Below, one piece after another: positions 1-4,311 of a stretch of DNA of 19,780 bases. The DNA comes from an uncultured Lachnospiraceae bacterium (GTDB lineage: Bacteria > Bacillota > Clostridia > Lachnospirales > Lachnospiraceae), in the NCBI GenBank assembly GCA_910585605.1, contig CAJUFL010000065.1:1-19780 (forward strand), read 5' to 3'. Made by a program: the position numbers and the translations under genes. Under the pieces are notes generated by a model, which had not been told where the DNA came from, searched no databases, and saw only the letters and a list, made by a program, of their open reading frames with translations. Numbering within the stretch: the stretch's first letter is position 1; every line of letters starts with the position of its first letter.

Positions 1-39
1 ACAATAAATTTCAACTTTTTTCATTTTTGCTATTGACAT
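1..39 (-). CDS. Possible start of an ORF leaving the window
   Basis: An ATG at 39 opens a minus-strand frame (MSIAKMKKVEIYC) that stays open to the left edge, only 13 codons. It is preceded in frame by two stop codons and has no clear Shine-Dalgarno sequence. It lies downstream of the RHH gene on the same strand, where copy-control modules of the pMV158 copG-repB type place the gene they regulate. The product cannot be identified from 13 residues, and the frame may be chance. Confidence 0.2.
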   Translation of the reverse strand, partial: MSIAKMKKVEIYC

Positions 40-61
40 TTATTAGCTGGACTATTATTAA
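33..61 (+). promoter_or_regulatory. Promoter of the predicted small RNA
   Basis: TTGACA (33-38) and TATTAA (56-61) are separated by exactly 17 bp. The predicted transcription start is about 68. No ORF with an SD site follows before the terminator at 131-177, so the transcript is probably noncoding. Confidence 0.6.
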
Positions 62-91
62 ATTTTCCTTGAAAGAGGAAACCCTTAATGA

Positions 92-125
92 TATGATAGA
101 TTTATCAGTAGGGTAACCTCTGGTA
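92..125. repeat. Diverged 34-bp repeat, copy A
   Basis: Matches 1606-1639 in the same orientation over 34 bp with four differences. Copy A lies inside the predicted small RNA. Copy B covers the SD and start codon of the DUF5710 gene. All four differences (T/C, T/C, G/A, G/A) keep RNA-RNA pairing possible through G-U. Confidence 0.7.
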
Positions 126-130
126 TCGTA

Positions 131-177
131 TAAAGGTAATCGGTCTTGCCAAAGTCTTCGGTTACCTTTATTTTTTT
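131..177 (+). terminator. Intrinsic terminator of the small RNA
   Basis: A 12-bp stem, TAAAGGTAATCG (131-142) with CGGTTACCTTTA (159-170), has one G-T wobble and is followed by seven T (171-177). It overlaps the stop codon of the RHH gene on the other strand. The minus side has no T-run, so it should stop plus-strand transcription mainly. Confidence 0.7.
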
Positions 178-341
178 AATTTATTATAAACCTCTCTAAT
201 TCCTTCTCGTACAATTGTTGCTTGATCCTTACCTGTAACTTCACAACAATATTTTAGCATTTTTTCATCTTCTTCAGACGTTCGTATTTCAAACCTTCCT
301 CTTTTCGGATTAGATGTAGGTCTTCCTGTTCGTGGACTCAT
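168..341 (-). CDS. Ribbon-helix-helix (CopG/Arc-like) small DNA-binding protein
   Basis: This 57-aa protein starts MSPRTGRPTSNPKRGRFEIR. A basic N-terminal arm (residues 4-17) precedes a short beta strand (RFEIRTS) and two helices (EDEKMLKYCCEVTG and ATIVREGIREVYNKL), the usual ribbon-helix-helix layout. Such proteins bind DNA as dimers and often repress their own promoter. The ATG at 341 has a strong SD (GAGGTGAG) 5-6 nt upstream. The likely operator is the inverted repeat TTGTA-N7-TACAA at 374-390, inside its own promoter. The stop codon overlaps the terminator of the opposing small RNA. Very similar short proteins are common on integrative elements and plasmids of Lachnospiraceae. Fold assignment is fairly firm; the regulated target beyond itself is unknown. 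Confidence 0.75.
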   Translation of the reverse strand: MSPRTGRPTSNPKRGRFEIRTSEEDEKMLKYCCEVTGKDQATIVREGIREVYNKLKK

Positions 342-368
342 CAACTCACCTCGCTTTATTGTCCATGC

Positions 369-397
369 ATTAATTGTATCTTACGTACAAAAGTCAA
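369..397 (-). promoter_or_regulatory. RHH promoter with palindromic operator
   Basis: On the minus strand, TTGACT (392-397) and ATTAAT (369-374) are 17 bp apart. The spacer and the edge of the -10 contain the perfect inverted repeat TTGTA-N7-TACAA (374-390), placed so that a bound dimer would block RNA polymerase. Autoregulation by the RHH protein is an inference. Confidence 0.5.
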
Positions 398-436
398 GAA
401 ATATTAAAAAAAAGCATAAATAACTTTGCTTTCCTC

Positions 437-465
437 TTGAATCTGCAATGTCTTTATGCTACAAT
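437..465 (+). promoter_or_regulatory. Promoter of the type I antitoxin RNA
   Basis: TTGAAT (437-442) and TACAAT (460-465) are separated by 17 bp. The predicted start is about 472, giving a short RNA that ends at the terminator at 519-562. A 7-bp inverted repeat, CTTAGTA-N5-TACTAAG (469-487), sits right at the start site. Confidence 0.55.
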
Positions 466-471
466 CTTCTT

Positions 472-562
472 AGTAAGTGGTACTAAGTTGACCCCTTGCA
501 AGTAAATTTAATTAGTTAAAATAACCGCTCAAGTTACCAGCTAGGGGCGGTTATTTGTTTTT
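472..562 (+). ncRNA. Predicted antisense RNA antitoxin (RatA/SR4-like)
   Basis: About 90 nt between the promoter at 437-465 and the T-run at 558-562. It contains no ORF with an SD site. It converges on the small toxin gene at 551-646 and overlaps its 3' end through the shared terminator stem, the arrangement of txpA/RatA and bsrG/SR4 type I toxin-antitoxin pairs. Pairing with the toxin mRNA 3' end is inferred; the ends are predicted from signals only. Confidence 0.5.
519..562. terminator. Shared bidirectional terminator of toxin and antitoxin RNA
   Basis: A perfect 10-bp stem, AAATAACCGC (519-528) with GCGGTTATTT (547-556), has an 18-nt loop. On the plus strand it is followed by GTTTTT. On the minus strand it is followed by a shorter T-rich stretch. 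The toxin stop codon (551-553) lies inside the stem. Confidence 0.75.
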
Positions 563-646
563 ATTACTTATCTTGTAAACAAGACCTATAAGTGCCACCA
601 AAAATAATCCAATCTGGATTAGATTATCATATGTAACATATCCCAT
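551..646 (-). CDS. Holin-like type I toxin (Hol_Tox-like small membrane peptide)
   Basis: A 31-aa peptide: a short N-terminus (MGYVTYDNLIQ), one hydrophobic helix (IGLFLVALIGLVY, about residues 12-24) and a lysine-rich tail (KISNKNK). This is the typical form of Firmicute putative holin-like toxins, which insert into the cytoplasmic membrane and depolarise it when overproduced. The ATG at 646 has an AGGGGG SD 8 nt upstream, and that SD is locked in a hairpin (656-671). Its mRNA should start near 701 from an extended -10 promoter and end at the bidirectional terminator. The antisense RNA on the other strand is the probable antitoxin. Too short for most gene callers; family assignment rests on size, helix, tail and locus layout. 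Confidence 0.7.
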   Translation of the reverse strand: MGYVTYDNLIQIGLFLVALIGLVYKISNKNK

Positions 647-655
647 AGGCTACAC

Positions 656-671
656 CCCCTTTCCCAAGGGG
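656..671 (-). promoter_or_regulatory. SD-sequestering hairpin of the toxin mRNA
   Basis: On the minus strand CCCCTT pairs with AAGGGG (6 bp) around a GGGA tetraloop of the GNRA class. The 3' arm is the toxin SD itself. Such self-occlusion of the ribosome-binding site is characteristic of type I toxin mRNAs. Confidence 0.5.
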
Positions 672-707
672 CAACCGTTCCCACGCTCTCTTATTCATTT
701 ATTCAAG

Positions 708-716
708 ATTATATCA
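708..716 (-). promoter_or_regulatory. Extended -10 promoter of the toxin gene
   Basis: TATAAT (708-713, minus strand) is preceded by TGA (714-716), an extended -10 element. No good -35 is seen. The predicted start is about 701, giving a leader of about 55 nt. Confidence 0.5.
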
Positions 717-753
717 TTCCAACGTGCCAAATGATAGCAGTTTCTGATATCTT

Positions 754-900
754 TTACAGCTTTTCCTCATTTACTCCTGCTATCATAATCCGCAATGCAA
801 TGGAGAAGCCACGTTTAAATCCCTCAGCCTGACTTACCCTTGCCAGTTCGCTTGCTAAAGGCTCTACTTCATAACCTGGGTATCTGTCATGCTGGAATTT
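754..900 (-). pseudogene. C-terminal remnant of a small hypothetical protein
   Basis: A frame of 48 codons ends at 754. It reads like natural protein sequence (for example YEVEPLASELARVSQAEG, then FKRGFSIALRIMIAG) but has a stop immediately upstream (901-903) and no start codon before an internal methionine. The tail, an acidic helix followed by EGF-RGF-ALRIM and a short end, recalls small DUF6809-type proteins of conjugative elements. I treat it as the 3' end of a truncated gene; the family link is weak. It lies between the toxin promoter and the DUF5710 gene, another sign of a patchwork region. Confidence 0.4.
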
Positions 901-956
901 TCACTATATTGAAAAAGCACCAATCGGTGTTCTTACAACATATCATTTACACTCAA

Positions 957-1619
957 TTATATACTGATATCCCTCATTTTTTGTGCATACTGTTTTATTA
1001 AATAGTCTTCAGACCCCCATATCATATCCACATCAGCTATTATATCAGTCTCTAATTTTACTTTATGTAATTTGAGATTTCTCGCATCATCAATTGTATC
1101 AATACAGAAGGGACTATCTGGTTCATTAAAAAGAAAATAATCCCCTTGAAGAGCATTACAATATTTACAATGATTTGCCATGTAACTATCCTCAACTGTT
1201 TTAGAATATCCCATATGATAACCATATTCCCGGTTCAAAAAGTCAAGTAGTTTATCACTCATTGGATCGATATATGATGCCATATGTATATCTTCATCCC
1301 ACCATGAATATAAATCTCTATATTCTTTAGGATCATGTAAAATATAAAAATTTTCGATACCAAATCCAATAACTTCGGTTTCTCTTTTACACCTATAACA
1401 TTTTCTCATAGCCTCTACAATATAAAAATAATCACATAATATAAATGTTTCTTCTTGGTTACCTAATATCCATTTGTAAAATTTAGGATAGTCTTTTCTT
1501 CTTTTTACATACCAACTCTTCTTTTGTGAATCCCACCATGCTCCAAGTTTTTTTGCTTCGTCTTTTTCTGAATAAGGTACATTGATATATAACATTTTTT
1601 CTTTGTATGATAGATTCAT
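957..1619 (-). CDS. DUF5710 domain protein with zinc-ribbon cysteines
   Basis: The N-terminal 40 residues (MLYINVPYSEKDEAKKLGA, then WWD-QKKSWYV) match the DUF5710 pattern, a small domain common in primases, TraC-like and accessory proteins of mobile elements. A CYRCKRE pair near residue 72 and an HCKYCNALQGD pair near residue 150 suggest a bound zinc. The function is unknown. The frame is open to 1685, but 1619 is preferred as start: an AGAGG SD lies 11 nt upstream, and a 22-codon upstream ORF ends at 1657. ATG 1595, where the DUF5710 match begins, is the alternative and has only a weak SD. Copy B of the 34-bp repeat (1606-1639) covers this SD and ATG. The RNA at 68-177 could therefore pair with it and block translation. 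Confidence 0.65.
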   Translation of the reverse strand: MNLSYKEKMLYINVPYSEKDEAKKLGAWWDSQKKSWYVKRRKDYPKFYKWILGNQEETFILCDYFYIVEAMRKCYRCKRETEVIGFGIENFYILHDPKEYRDLYSWWDEDIHMASYIDPMSDKLLDFLNREYGYHMGYSKTVEDSYMANHCKYCNALQGDYFLFNEPDSPFCIDTIDDARNLKLHKVKLETDIIADVDMIWGSEDYLIKQYAQKMRDISI

Positions 1620-1639
1620 CAGCAGGATAACCTCTGATA
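1606..1639. repeat. Diverged 34-bp repeat, copy B
   Basis: Partner of 92-125. Seen from the minus-strand mRNA, it contains the SD (cctct at 1631-1635 on plus) and the preferred ATG (1617-1619) of the DUF5710 gene. Confidence 0.7.
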
Positions 1640-1656
1640 GTTGTAAGCACAATCGA

Positions 1657-1725
1657 TTACTTTGAAAAATTAATTGATTTTTCACATATATTAAGAAACA
1701 TCAATTGGCACACTTTATCCAACAT
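1657..1725 (-). CDS. Short upstream ORF in the DUF5710 leader
   Basis: A 22-aa frame (MLDKVCQLMFLNICEKSINF, then SK) follows a very strong AAGGAGG. The ATG is only 2 nt from that SD, while the next codon, TTG, has a better 5-nt spacing. The frame stops 37 nt before the DUF5710 start. It could be a leader peptide or a translation-coupling ORF. No homology is recognised and it may not be made. Confidence 0.3.
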   Translation of the reverse strand: MLDKVCQLMFLNICEKSINFSK

Positions 1726-1753
1726 ATCCTCCTTGGTTCAAAATTTTTTATTT

Positions 1754-1762
1754 ATTATATCA
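1754..1762 (-). promoter_or_regulatory. Extended -10 promoter of the DUF5710 transcript
   Basis: TATAAT (1754-1759, minus strand) is preceded by TGA (1760-1762). The -35 is poor. The start should be near 1747, so the mRNA would carry the short upstream ORF and the repeat copy B. Confidence 0.45.
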
Positions 1763-1827
1763 CTAATTTAAATGAAATAATAGAATAAATCATAATTAAA
1801 TTTTCTCGAACCGATAATGCCTTGGGA

Positions 1828-1870
1828 CAAAAAGAAACAGCCGCCACTACTCACAATACTGACGGCTGTT
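1828..1870 (-). terminator. Minus-strand terminator with a competing hairpin
   Basis: AACAGCCG (1836-1843) pairs with CGGCTGTT (1863-1870), and the minus strand continues TTTCTTTTTG. The same CTGTTA/TAACAG letters can pair instead as 1866-1871 with 1877-1882, which would exclude the terminator stem. This could be an attenuator or simply chance overlap. Confidence 0.55.
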
Positions 1871-1945
1871 AGTAAATAACAGTTTACATTTCAGGGTAGC
1901 CACTCCTTCCTTGTCCTGCTTGAAATACCTTGCTTTTTTGTCAAC
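1847..1945 (-). pseudogene. Remnant of an Rpn-like (PD-(D/E)XK) nuclease gene
   Basis: The minus frame reads VDKKARYFKQDKEGVATL and then KCKLLFTNSRQYCE before a stop. The RYFKQDKEGVAT segment resembles the end of the nuclease domain in Rpn/PD-(D/E)XK family transposase-like proteins, where a YF(K/H)-x-(D/E)-x-(G)G-x-x-x-M motif is followed by helical tails. Here the tail is lost. No start codon or SD is present, so it is treated as debris. The family link is made from memory of the motif and is tentative. Confidence 0.3.
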
Positions 1946-1979
1946 TGTCAGATTACTTTTTTGTTCACTTTTAGATAAC

Positions 1980-1993
1980 AAGTATGTACCTTT
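1980..1993 (+). promoter_or_regulatory. Shared upstream motif, XRE gene 1
   Basis: AAgTATGTACcTTT lies 54 nt before the first XRE gene. The same motif with two changes lies at 2436-2449, before the second. In both cases a TATATTA follows 13-16 nt later, a possible -10. A common operator or promoter element is inferred. Confidence 0.3.
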
Positions 1994-2047
1994 CGACTTC
2001 TTTATATTAAATTTTAAATAACTAAAAATTTACAAAGGAGTCCTATT

Positions 2048-2314
2048 ATGCTGACAAAACAAGAAAAATATTTAATTACCTTTGAAAACTGCGATTATTA
2101 CATTGATTTAGGTATTCATATTGCCTACTTCCGTAAAAAAGCAGGTTTTACACAACAGAGACTTGCCGACGAACTTCACGTTCACCGCACTTACCTGAGC
2201 CGCATTGAAAGTCCCAACCAGAATGCACACATTTCTTTTGATCGCTTTTTCATGATCTGCCGGATTCTAAATGTTCCGCCAAAATGTTTTTTTGAGCCAC
2301 TTCCGGAACAATAA
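2048..2314 (+). CDS. Small XRE-family helix-turn-helix regulator
   Basis: The 88-aa protein is essentially one helix-turn-helix (HTH) domain. IAYFRKKAGFTQQRLADELH (residues about 25-44) and HRTYLSRIES (46-55) form the HTH, followed by the helices that close a Cro/C1 fold (DRFFMICRILNVPPKCFF). The ATG has AAAGGAG 7 nt upstream. It presumably binds DNA as a dimer and may repress its own promoter. The next gene on the same strand is a clear paralogue (same length, layout and RTY-SRIES recognition helix), so this is a tandem duplication. No partner toxin or phage genes are adjacent, so the regulated target cannot be named. Confidence 0.75.
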   Translation: MLTKQEKYLITFENCDYYIDLGIHIAYFRKKAGFTQQRLADELHVHRTYLSRIESPNQNAHISFDRFFMICRILNVPPKCFFEPLPEQ

Positions 2315-2435
2315 ACTGAAAATAGGTATAATTACCACTATGTTTATTAATAACTAACACATTTGATAATAAAATTATCTTATAATTTGTCAATATTTGT
2401 TAATTTTTTATCAACATTTCAAATTTTTATAAAAA

Positions 2436-2449
2436 AACTATGTACTTTT
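2436..2449 (+). promoter_or_regulatory. Shared upstream motif, XRE gene 2
   Basis: AAcTATGTACtTTT, the partner of 1980-1993, lies 68 nt before the second XRE start. A TATATTA follows at 2463-2469. Confidence 0.3.
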
Positions 2450-2517
2450 ACTACAGTTACGTATATTATTCAAATGTAGTTATTGATTAGGTTTTATTCA
2501 CAAAGGAGGAGAACAAT

Positions 2518-2796
2518 ATGAGTAAAACAAACAAGTACCCGTCATCTGAAAACCATAACCTTTTTCTGGACACAGGAAAGCACATTGCTTTTTACCGGCA
2601 GCGTGCAGGAATGACACAGACTCAGCTGGCTGCTGCTGTTGGTGTCAGCAGAACCTACATCAGCCGTATCGAAAGCCAAAACCAGGTACAAGCCTTTTCT
2701 ATGGAATTGCTCTTTGATATCAGCAAAGCTCTGGATATTCCGGTGCACCTTTTATTTATGCCGCTTAAAGGTGGCAGGAAAAGAAAGAATCAGTAA
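2518..2796 (+). CDS. Small XRE-family helix-turn-helix regulator (paralogue)
   Basis: This 92-aa protein has the Cro/C1-type HTH: IAFYRQRAGMTQTQLAAAVG followed by SRTYISRIESQNQ, then the closing helices (LLFDISKALDIPVHLLF) and a basic tail (GGRKRKNQ). The start at 2518 has a strong AAAGGAGG SD. It lies 203 bp after its paralogue and ends just before a perfect 10-bp terminator stem. The 200-bp gap contains a second copy of the upstream motif, so each gene probably has its own promoter. The two proteins share the TY-SRIES recognition region but differ elsewhere, so the duplication is old. Confidence 0.75.
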   Translation: MSKTNKYPSSENHNLFLDTGKHIAFYRQRAGMTQTQLAAAVGVSRTYISRIESQNQVQAFSMELLFDISKALDIPVHLLFMPLKGGRKRKNQ

Positions 2797-2949
2797 TCTA
2801 AAACCTTTCTGACATGGGAATACCCGCCTGTATTCACAAGCGGGTATTCTTATTCCCTTCCAGTACTCTAACCCCATATCCATTATCAATTTTTCAATAT
2901 CACCGTTTTCTGAAACAAGCTGTTGTAATATCTGTTTTTTCATATTCAA
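2752..2949 (-). CDS. Doubtful small ORF with a strong SD
   Basis: An AAGGAGGTGA lies 12 nt before a TTG (2949) and 18 nt before an ATG (2943). The frame reads MKKQILQQLVSENGDIEKLI and continues DMGLEYWKGIRIPACEYRR. The first 30 residues look like a natural helical protein. The rest is translated from the terminator hairpin and from the antisense of the XRE gene, so the true 3' end was probably replaced. It may be the intact 5' end of a truncated gene. No family recognised. Confidence 0.25.
   Translation of the reverse strand: MNMKKQILQQLVSENGDIEKLIMDMGLEYWKGIRIPACEYRRVFPCQKGFRLLILSFPATFKRHK
2818..2849 (+). terminator. Terminator after the XRE pair
   Basis: A perfect 10-bp stem, GAATACCCGC (2818-2827) with GCGGGTATTC (2840-2849), is followed by a T-rich stretch (TTATTCCCTT). 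The T-run is weak. Confidence 0.55.
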
Positions 2950-2980
2950 CGGTTCACGTCACCTCCTTAAATTTTTGTAC

Positions 2981-3015
2981 AAAAAACGGCTGTCTGCAAT
3001 ATACAGATAACCGTT
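2981..3015 (-). terminator. Terminator of the Phd/RelE operon
   Basis: AACGGCTGTCTG (2985-2996) pairs with CAGATAACCGTT (3004-3015) apart from one mismatch and one G-T. The minus strand then has six T (2981-2986). It lies 9 nt after the toxin stop codon. Confidence 0.7.
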
Positions 3016-3024
3016 TCTTCTTTC

Positions 3025-3339
3025 TTATCTTATTTTTTCCTGATAATCTTCCAGCATATGAAAGATGCCATTCACATAAACCATGTTTCCATCCACTTGA
3101 TATAAAAGAATATAATTATGATGTTCCAATGCCAGCCTGCGATATCCTTTTACAGCCAGATATGGATCTTCACATAACGCAGTTGCCTCTGCCATATATT
3201 CCAACTTATCATAAGCGTTCATGATATCATCATATACAGCCTTTGCTGCCTGCCTATTCTGAAGCTTCTGCATAATATAAGCAATAATTTCTTCCATCTG
3301 TTCATTTGCCCTTTGTGAAACTACTATCTTATAAGTCAT
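3025..3339 (-). CDS. RelE/ParE-family toxin
   Basis: The 104-aa protein has the RelE/ParE pattern: an N-terminal strand (YKIVVSQRANEQMEEI), a two-helix hairpin (AAKAVYDDIMNAYDKLEYM), then the beta sheet ending YRRLALEHHNYILLYQVDGN and VYVNGIFHMLEDYQEKI. Basic and aromatic residues (R, H, Y) in the last strands are where RelE toxins carry their RNase residues, while ParE toxins act on gyrase. The sequence alone does not settle which. The start has AAAGGAG inside the end of the antitoxin gene, and the two genes overlap by 11 bp, so they are translationally coupled. Both genes appear intact. Confidence 0.85.
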   Translation of the reverse strand: MTYKIVVSQRANEQMEEIIAYIMQKLQNRQAAKAVYDDIMNAYDKLEYMAEATALCEDPYLAVKGYRRLALEHHNYILLYQVDGNMVYVNGIFHMLEDYQEKIR

Positions 3340-3589
3340 ATTTCTCCTTTAAAGTGTTTAATGCTTCTTTTGCATCTAGCACCCTGCCTTCCTTTATCTG
3401 CTGTTCTGATATTTCAAGTTCCCGGTAGATTTTCTCTTTATTATAATGTGCCTCATATGTTTCCATACTCATCAGTACCATATCTCCATACCCATTCTTT
3501 GTAATGTAAATCGGTTCTGAAACGGCATGGCACATCTCTGATATTTCTGCTGTATTCTTCAAATCCTTGATCGGAATAATCTGTGGCAT
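3329..3589 (-). CDS. Phd/YefM-family antitoxin
   Basis: The 86-aa protein has the Phd/YefM N-terminal DNA-binding fold: IIPIKDLKNTAEISEMCH, then EPIYITKNGYGDMVLMS and METYE, a canonical series for this family. The C-terminal helical part (about residues 50-86) should wrap the toxin. The SD is GGAGG, 7 nt before the ATG. The promoter 30 bp upstream contains a perfect inverted repeat over its -10 (3615-3631), the expected site for autorepression by the antitoxin and the toxin-antitoxin complex. Confidence 0.85.
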   Translation of the reverse strand: MPQIIPIKDLKNTAEISEMCHAVSEPIYITKNGYGDMVLMSMETYEAHYNKEKIYRELEISEQQIKEGRVLDAKEALNTLKEKYDL

Positions 3590-3614
3590 ATCAATTCCTC
3601 CTTTCTACATGGAT

Positions 3615-3644
3615 TAATTATACCATAATTATTCCACTTTTCAA
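3615..3644 (-). promoter_or_regulatory. Toxin-antitoxin promoter with palindromic operator
   Basis: On the minus strand, TTGAAA (3639-3644), a 16-bp spacer and TATAAT (3617-3622), the latter preceded by TGG (extended -10). The perfect inverted repeat TAATTAT-N3-ATAATTA (3615-3631) covers the -10. Confidence 0.7.
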
Positions 3645-3662
3645 GTTTTCTCATTCCATATT

Positions 3663-3896
3663 TTATACCATTAGGGTTGGGGACACTTCCCAAATATTGC
3701 GGCCTAGGGGAATACCCTGGCAAGTTTTCCTTTCCTGTTCTTCAATATTTCTTTGAAGTCTTTCCATATCTGCATTCATCGCCTGCTGGATTTTCCCTAC
3801 TTCTTCTAAAACCAGATTTTCTGATTTTATCAACCTGTCATCAACAACTTCTCCTACAACATAACGTATTATTGCAATATCCTTTTTATCCAACAC
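3663..3896 (-). pseudogene. Truncated coiled-coil protein
   Basis: The frame starts with GTG at 3896 behind a GGAGGGAG SD and reads MLDKKDIAIIRYVVGEVVDD, then RLIKSENLVLEEVGKIQQ and a charged helix (MNADMERLQRNIEEQERK), probably coiled coil. From about residue 58 the text changes to CQGIPLGRNIWEVSPTLMV, encoded by a GC-rich stretch with two small inverted repeats (TTGGG/CCCAA near 3676-3692, AGGG/CCCT near 3707-3719) unlike the rest. Related short coiled-coil proteins in Lachnospiraceae continue the helix, so the 3' end has probably been replaced by an insertion remnant. The 77-aa product could still be made. No function known. Confidence 0.4.
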
Positions 3897-4010
3897 TTTT
3901 TATCACTCCCTCCAGATTTTTTCCATAATCTATACTCGCATGATAATATAGTATTATCCTTTCGTCAATGAAATTACTTAGACTATTTTATAAATTTTCC
4001 GGCTTATATG

Positions 4011-4054
4011 AAAAAAGGCTATTGAAAAAAATCACTTTCCTTCAACAGCCTTTT
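4011..4054. terminator. Bidirectional terminator
   Basis: AAAAGGCTATTGAA (4013-4026) pairs with TTCAACAGCCTTTT (4041-4054) with one mismatch. Both strands have T-runs; the minus strand has TTTTTT. It would end minus-strand transcripts coming from the metallopeptidase gene and the amidase remnant. Confidence 0.65.
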
Positions 4055-4157
4055 GCCATCTTGTTTCATTTTATATATAATAAACGAATACAATCTATTT
4101 TTTATAAATTCTTTTTTATTCTATATTGATACGGTATCCTTTCTATTCTTTTCGCAA

Positions 4158-4202
4158 TTAACATCCTCCATGCCCTGCATCAATTATAATTGTCGGTTCC
4201 AT
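4158..4202 (-). pseudogene. 5' remnant of an N-acetylmuramoyl-L-alanine amidase
   Basis: After an AGGGAG SD, an ATG at 4202 opens MEPTIIIDAGHGGC and then a stop. The IIIDAGHGG text is the first zinc-binding motif of Amidase_3 enzymes (the histidine binds zinc), which cut the amide bond between muramic acid and the stem peptide. A shifted frame then reads NCEKNRKDTVSI, which might correspond to the GR-EKDD-LRLAL segment that follows in intact enzymes. Only about 45-90 bp of the gene remain; the 520 or so bp normally following are absent and a terminator comes instead. Confidence 0.55.
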
Positions 4203-4311
4203 AATTGGTCTCCCTATTTCTTCATCTTATTATATTCCTTTTTTACCAAAATGTGCTTCTTATTTCTTCTTTTTCCCTTACATCATTTTCCTTTCTCTTC
4301 ATCACATCTCA

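Larger units (their letters stand above)
68..177 (+). ncRNA. Predicted ~110-nt antisense/small RNA
   Basis: A self-contained transcription unit is seen: promoter at 33-61, a long imperfect hairpin, and an intrinsic terminator at 131-177. The hairpin pairs AGAGG-AA-ACCCT (74-85) with AGGGT-AA-CCTCT (110-121), giving two 5-bp helices around a 2x2 internal loop. An inner TGATA/TATCA helix (89-93/103-107) closes a 9-nt loop. The RNA runs opposite to, and just past the end of, the RHH gene at 168-341, so it is antisense to that mRNA's 3' region. Positions 92-125 are also complementary to the translation-initiation region of the DUF5710 mRNA (see findings). The layout recalls RHH repressor plus antisense RNA in pMV158-type copy control, but the downstream target is outside the window. 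Existence is inferred from signals only. Confidence 0.55.

Noticed and set aside
488..522. TTGACC (488-493) as an alternative antitoxin promoter
   Set aside because: No acceptable -10 lies at 16-18 bp. TTGAAT-N17-TACAAT upstream is far better.
2814..3224. 136-aa plus-strand frame
   Set aside because: Antisense of the RelE toxin and of its terminator; no SD.
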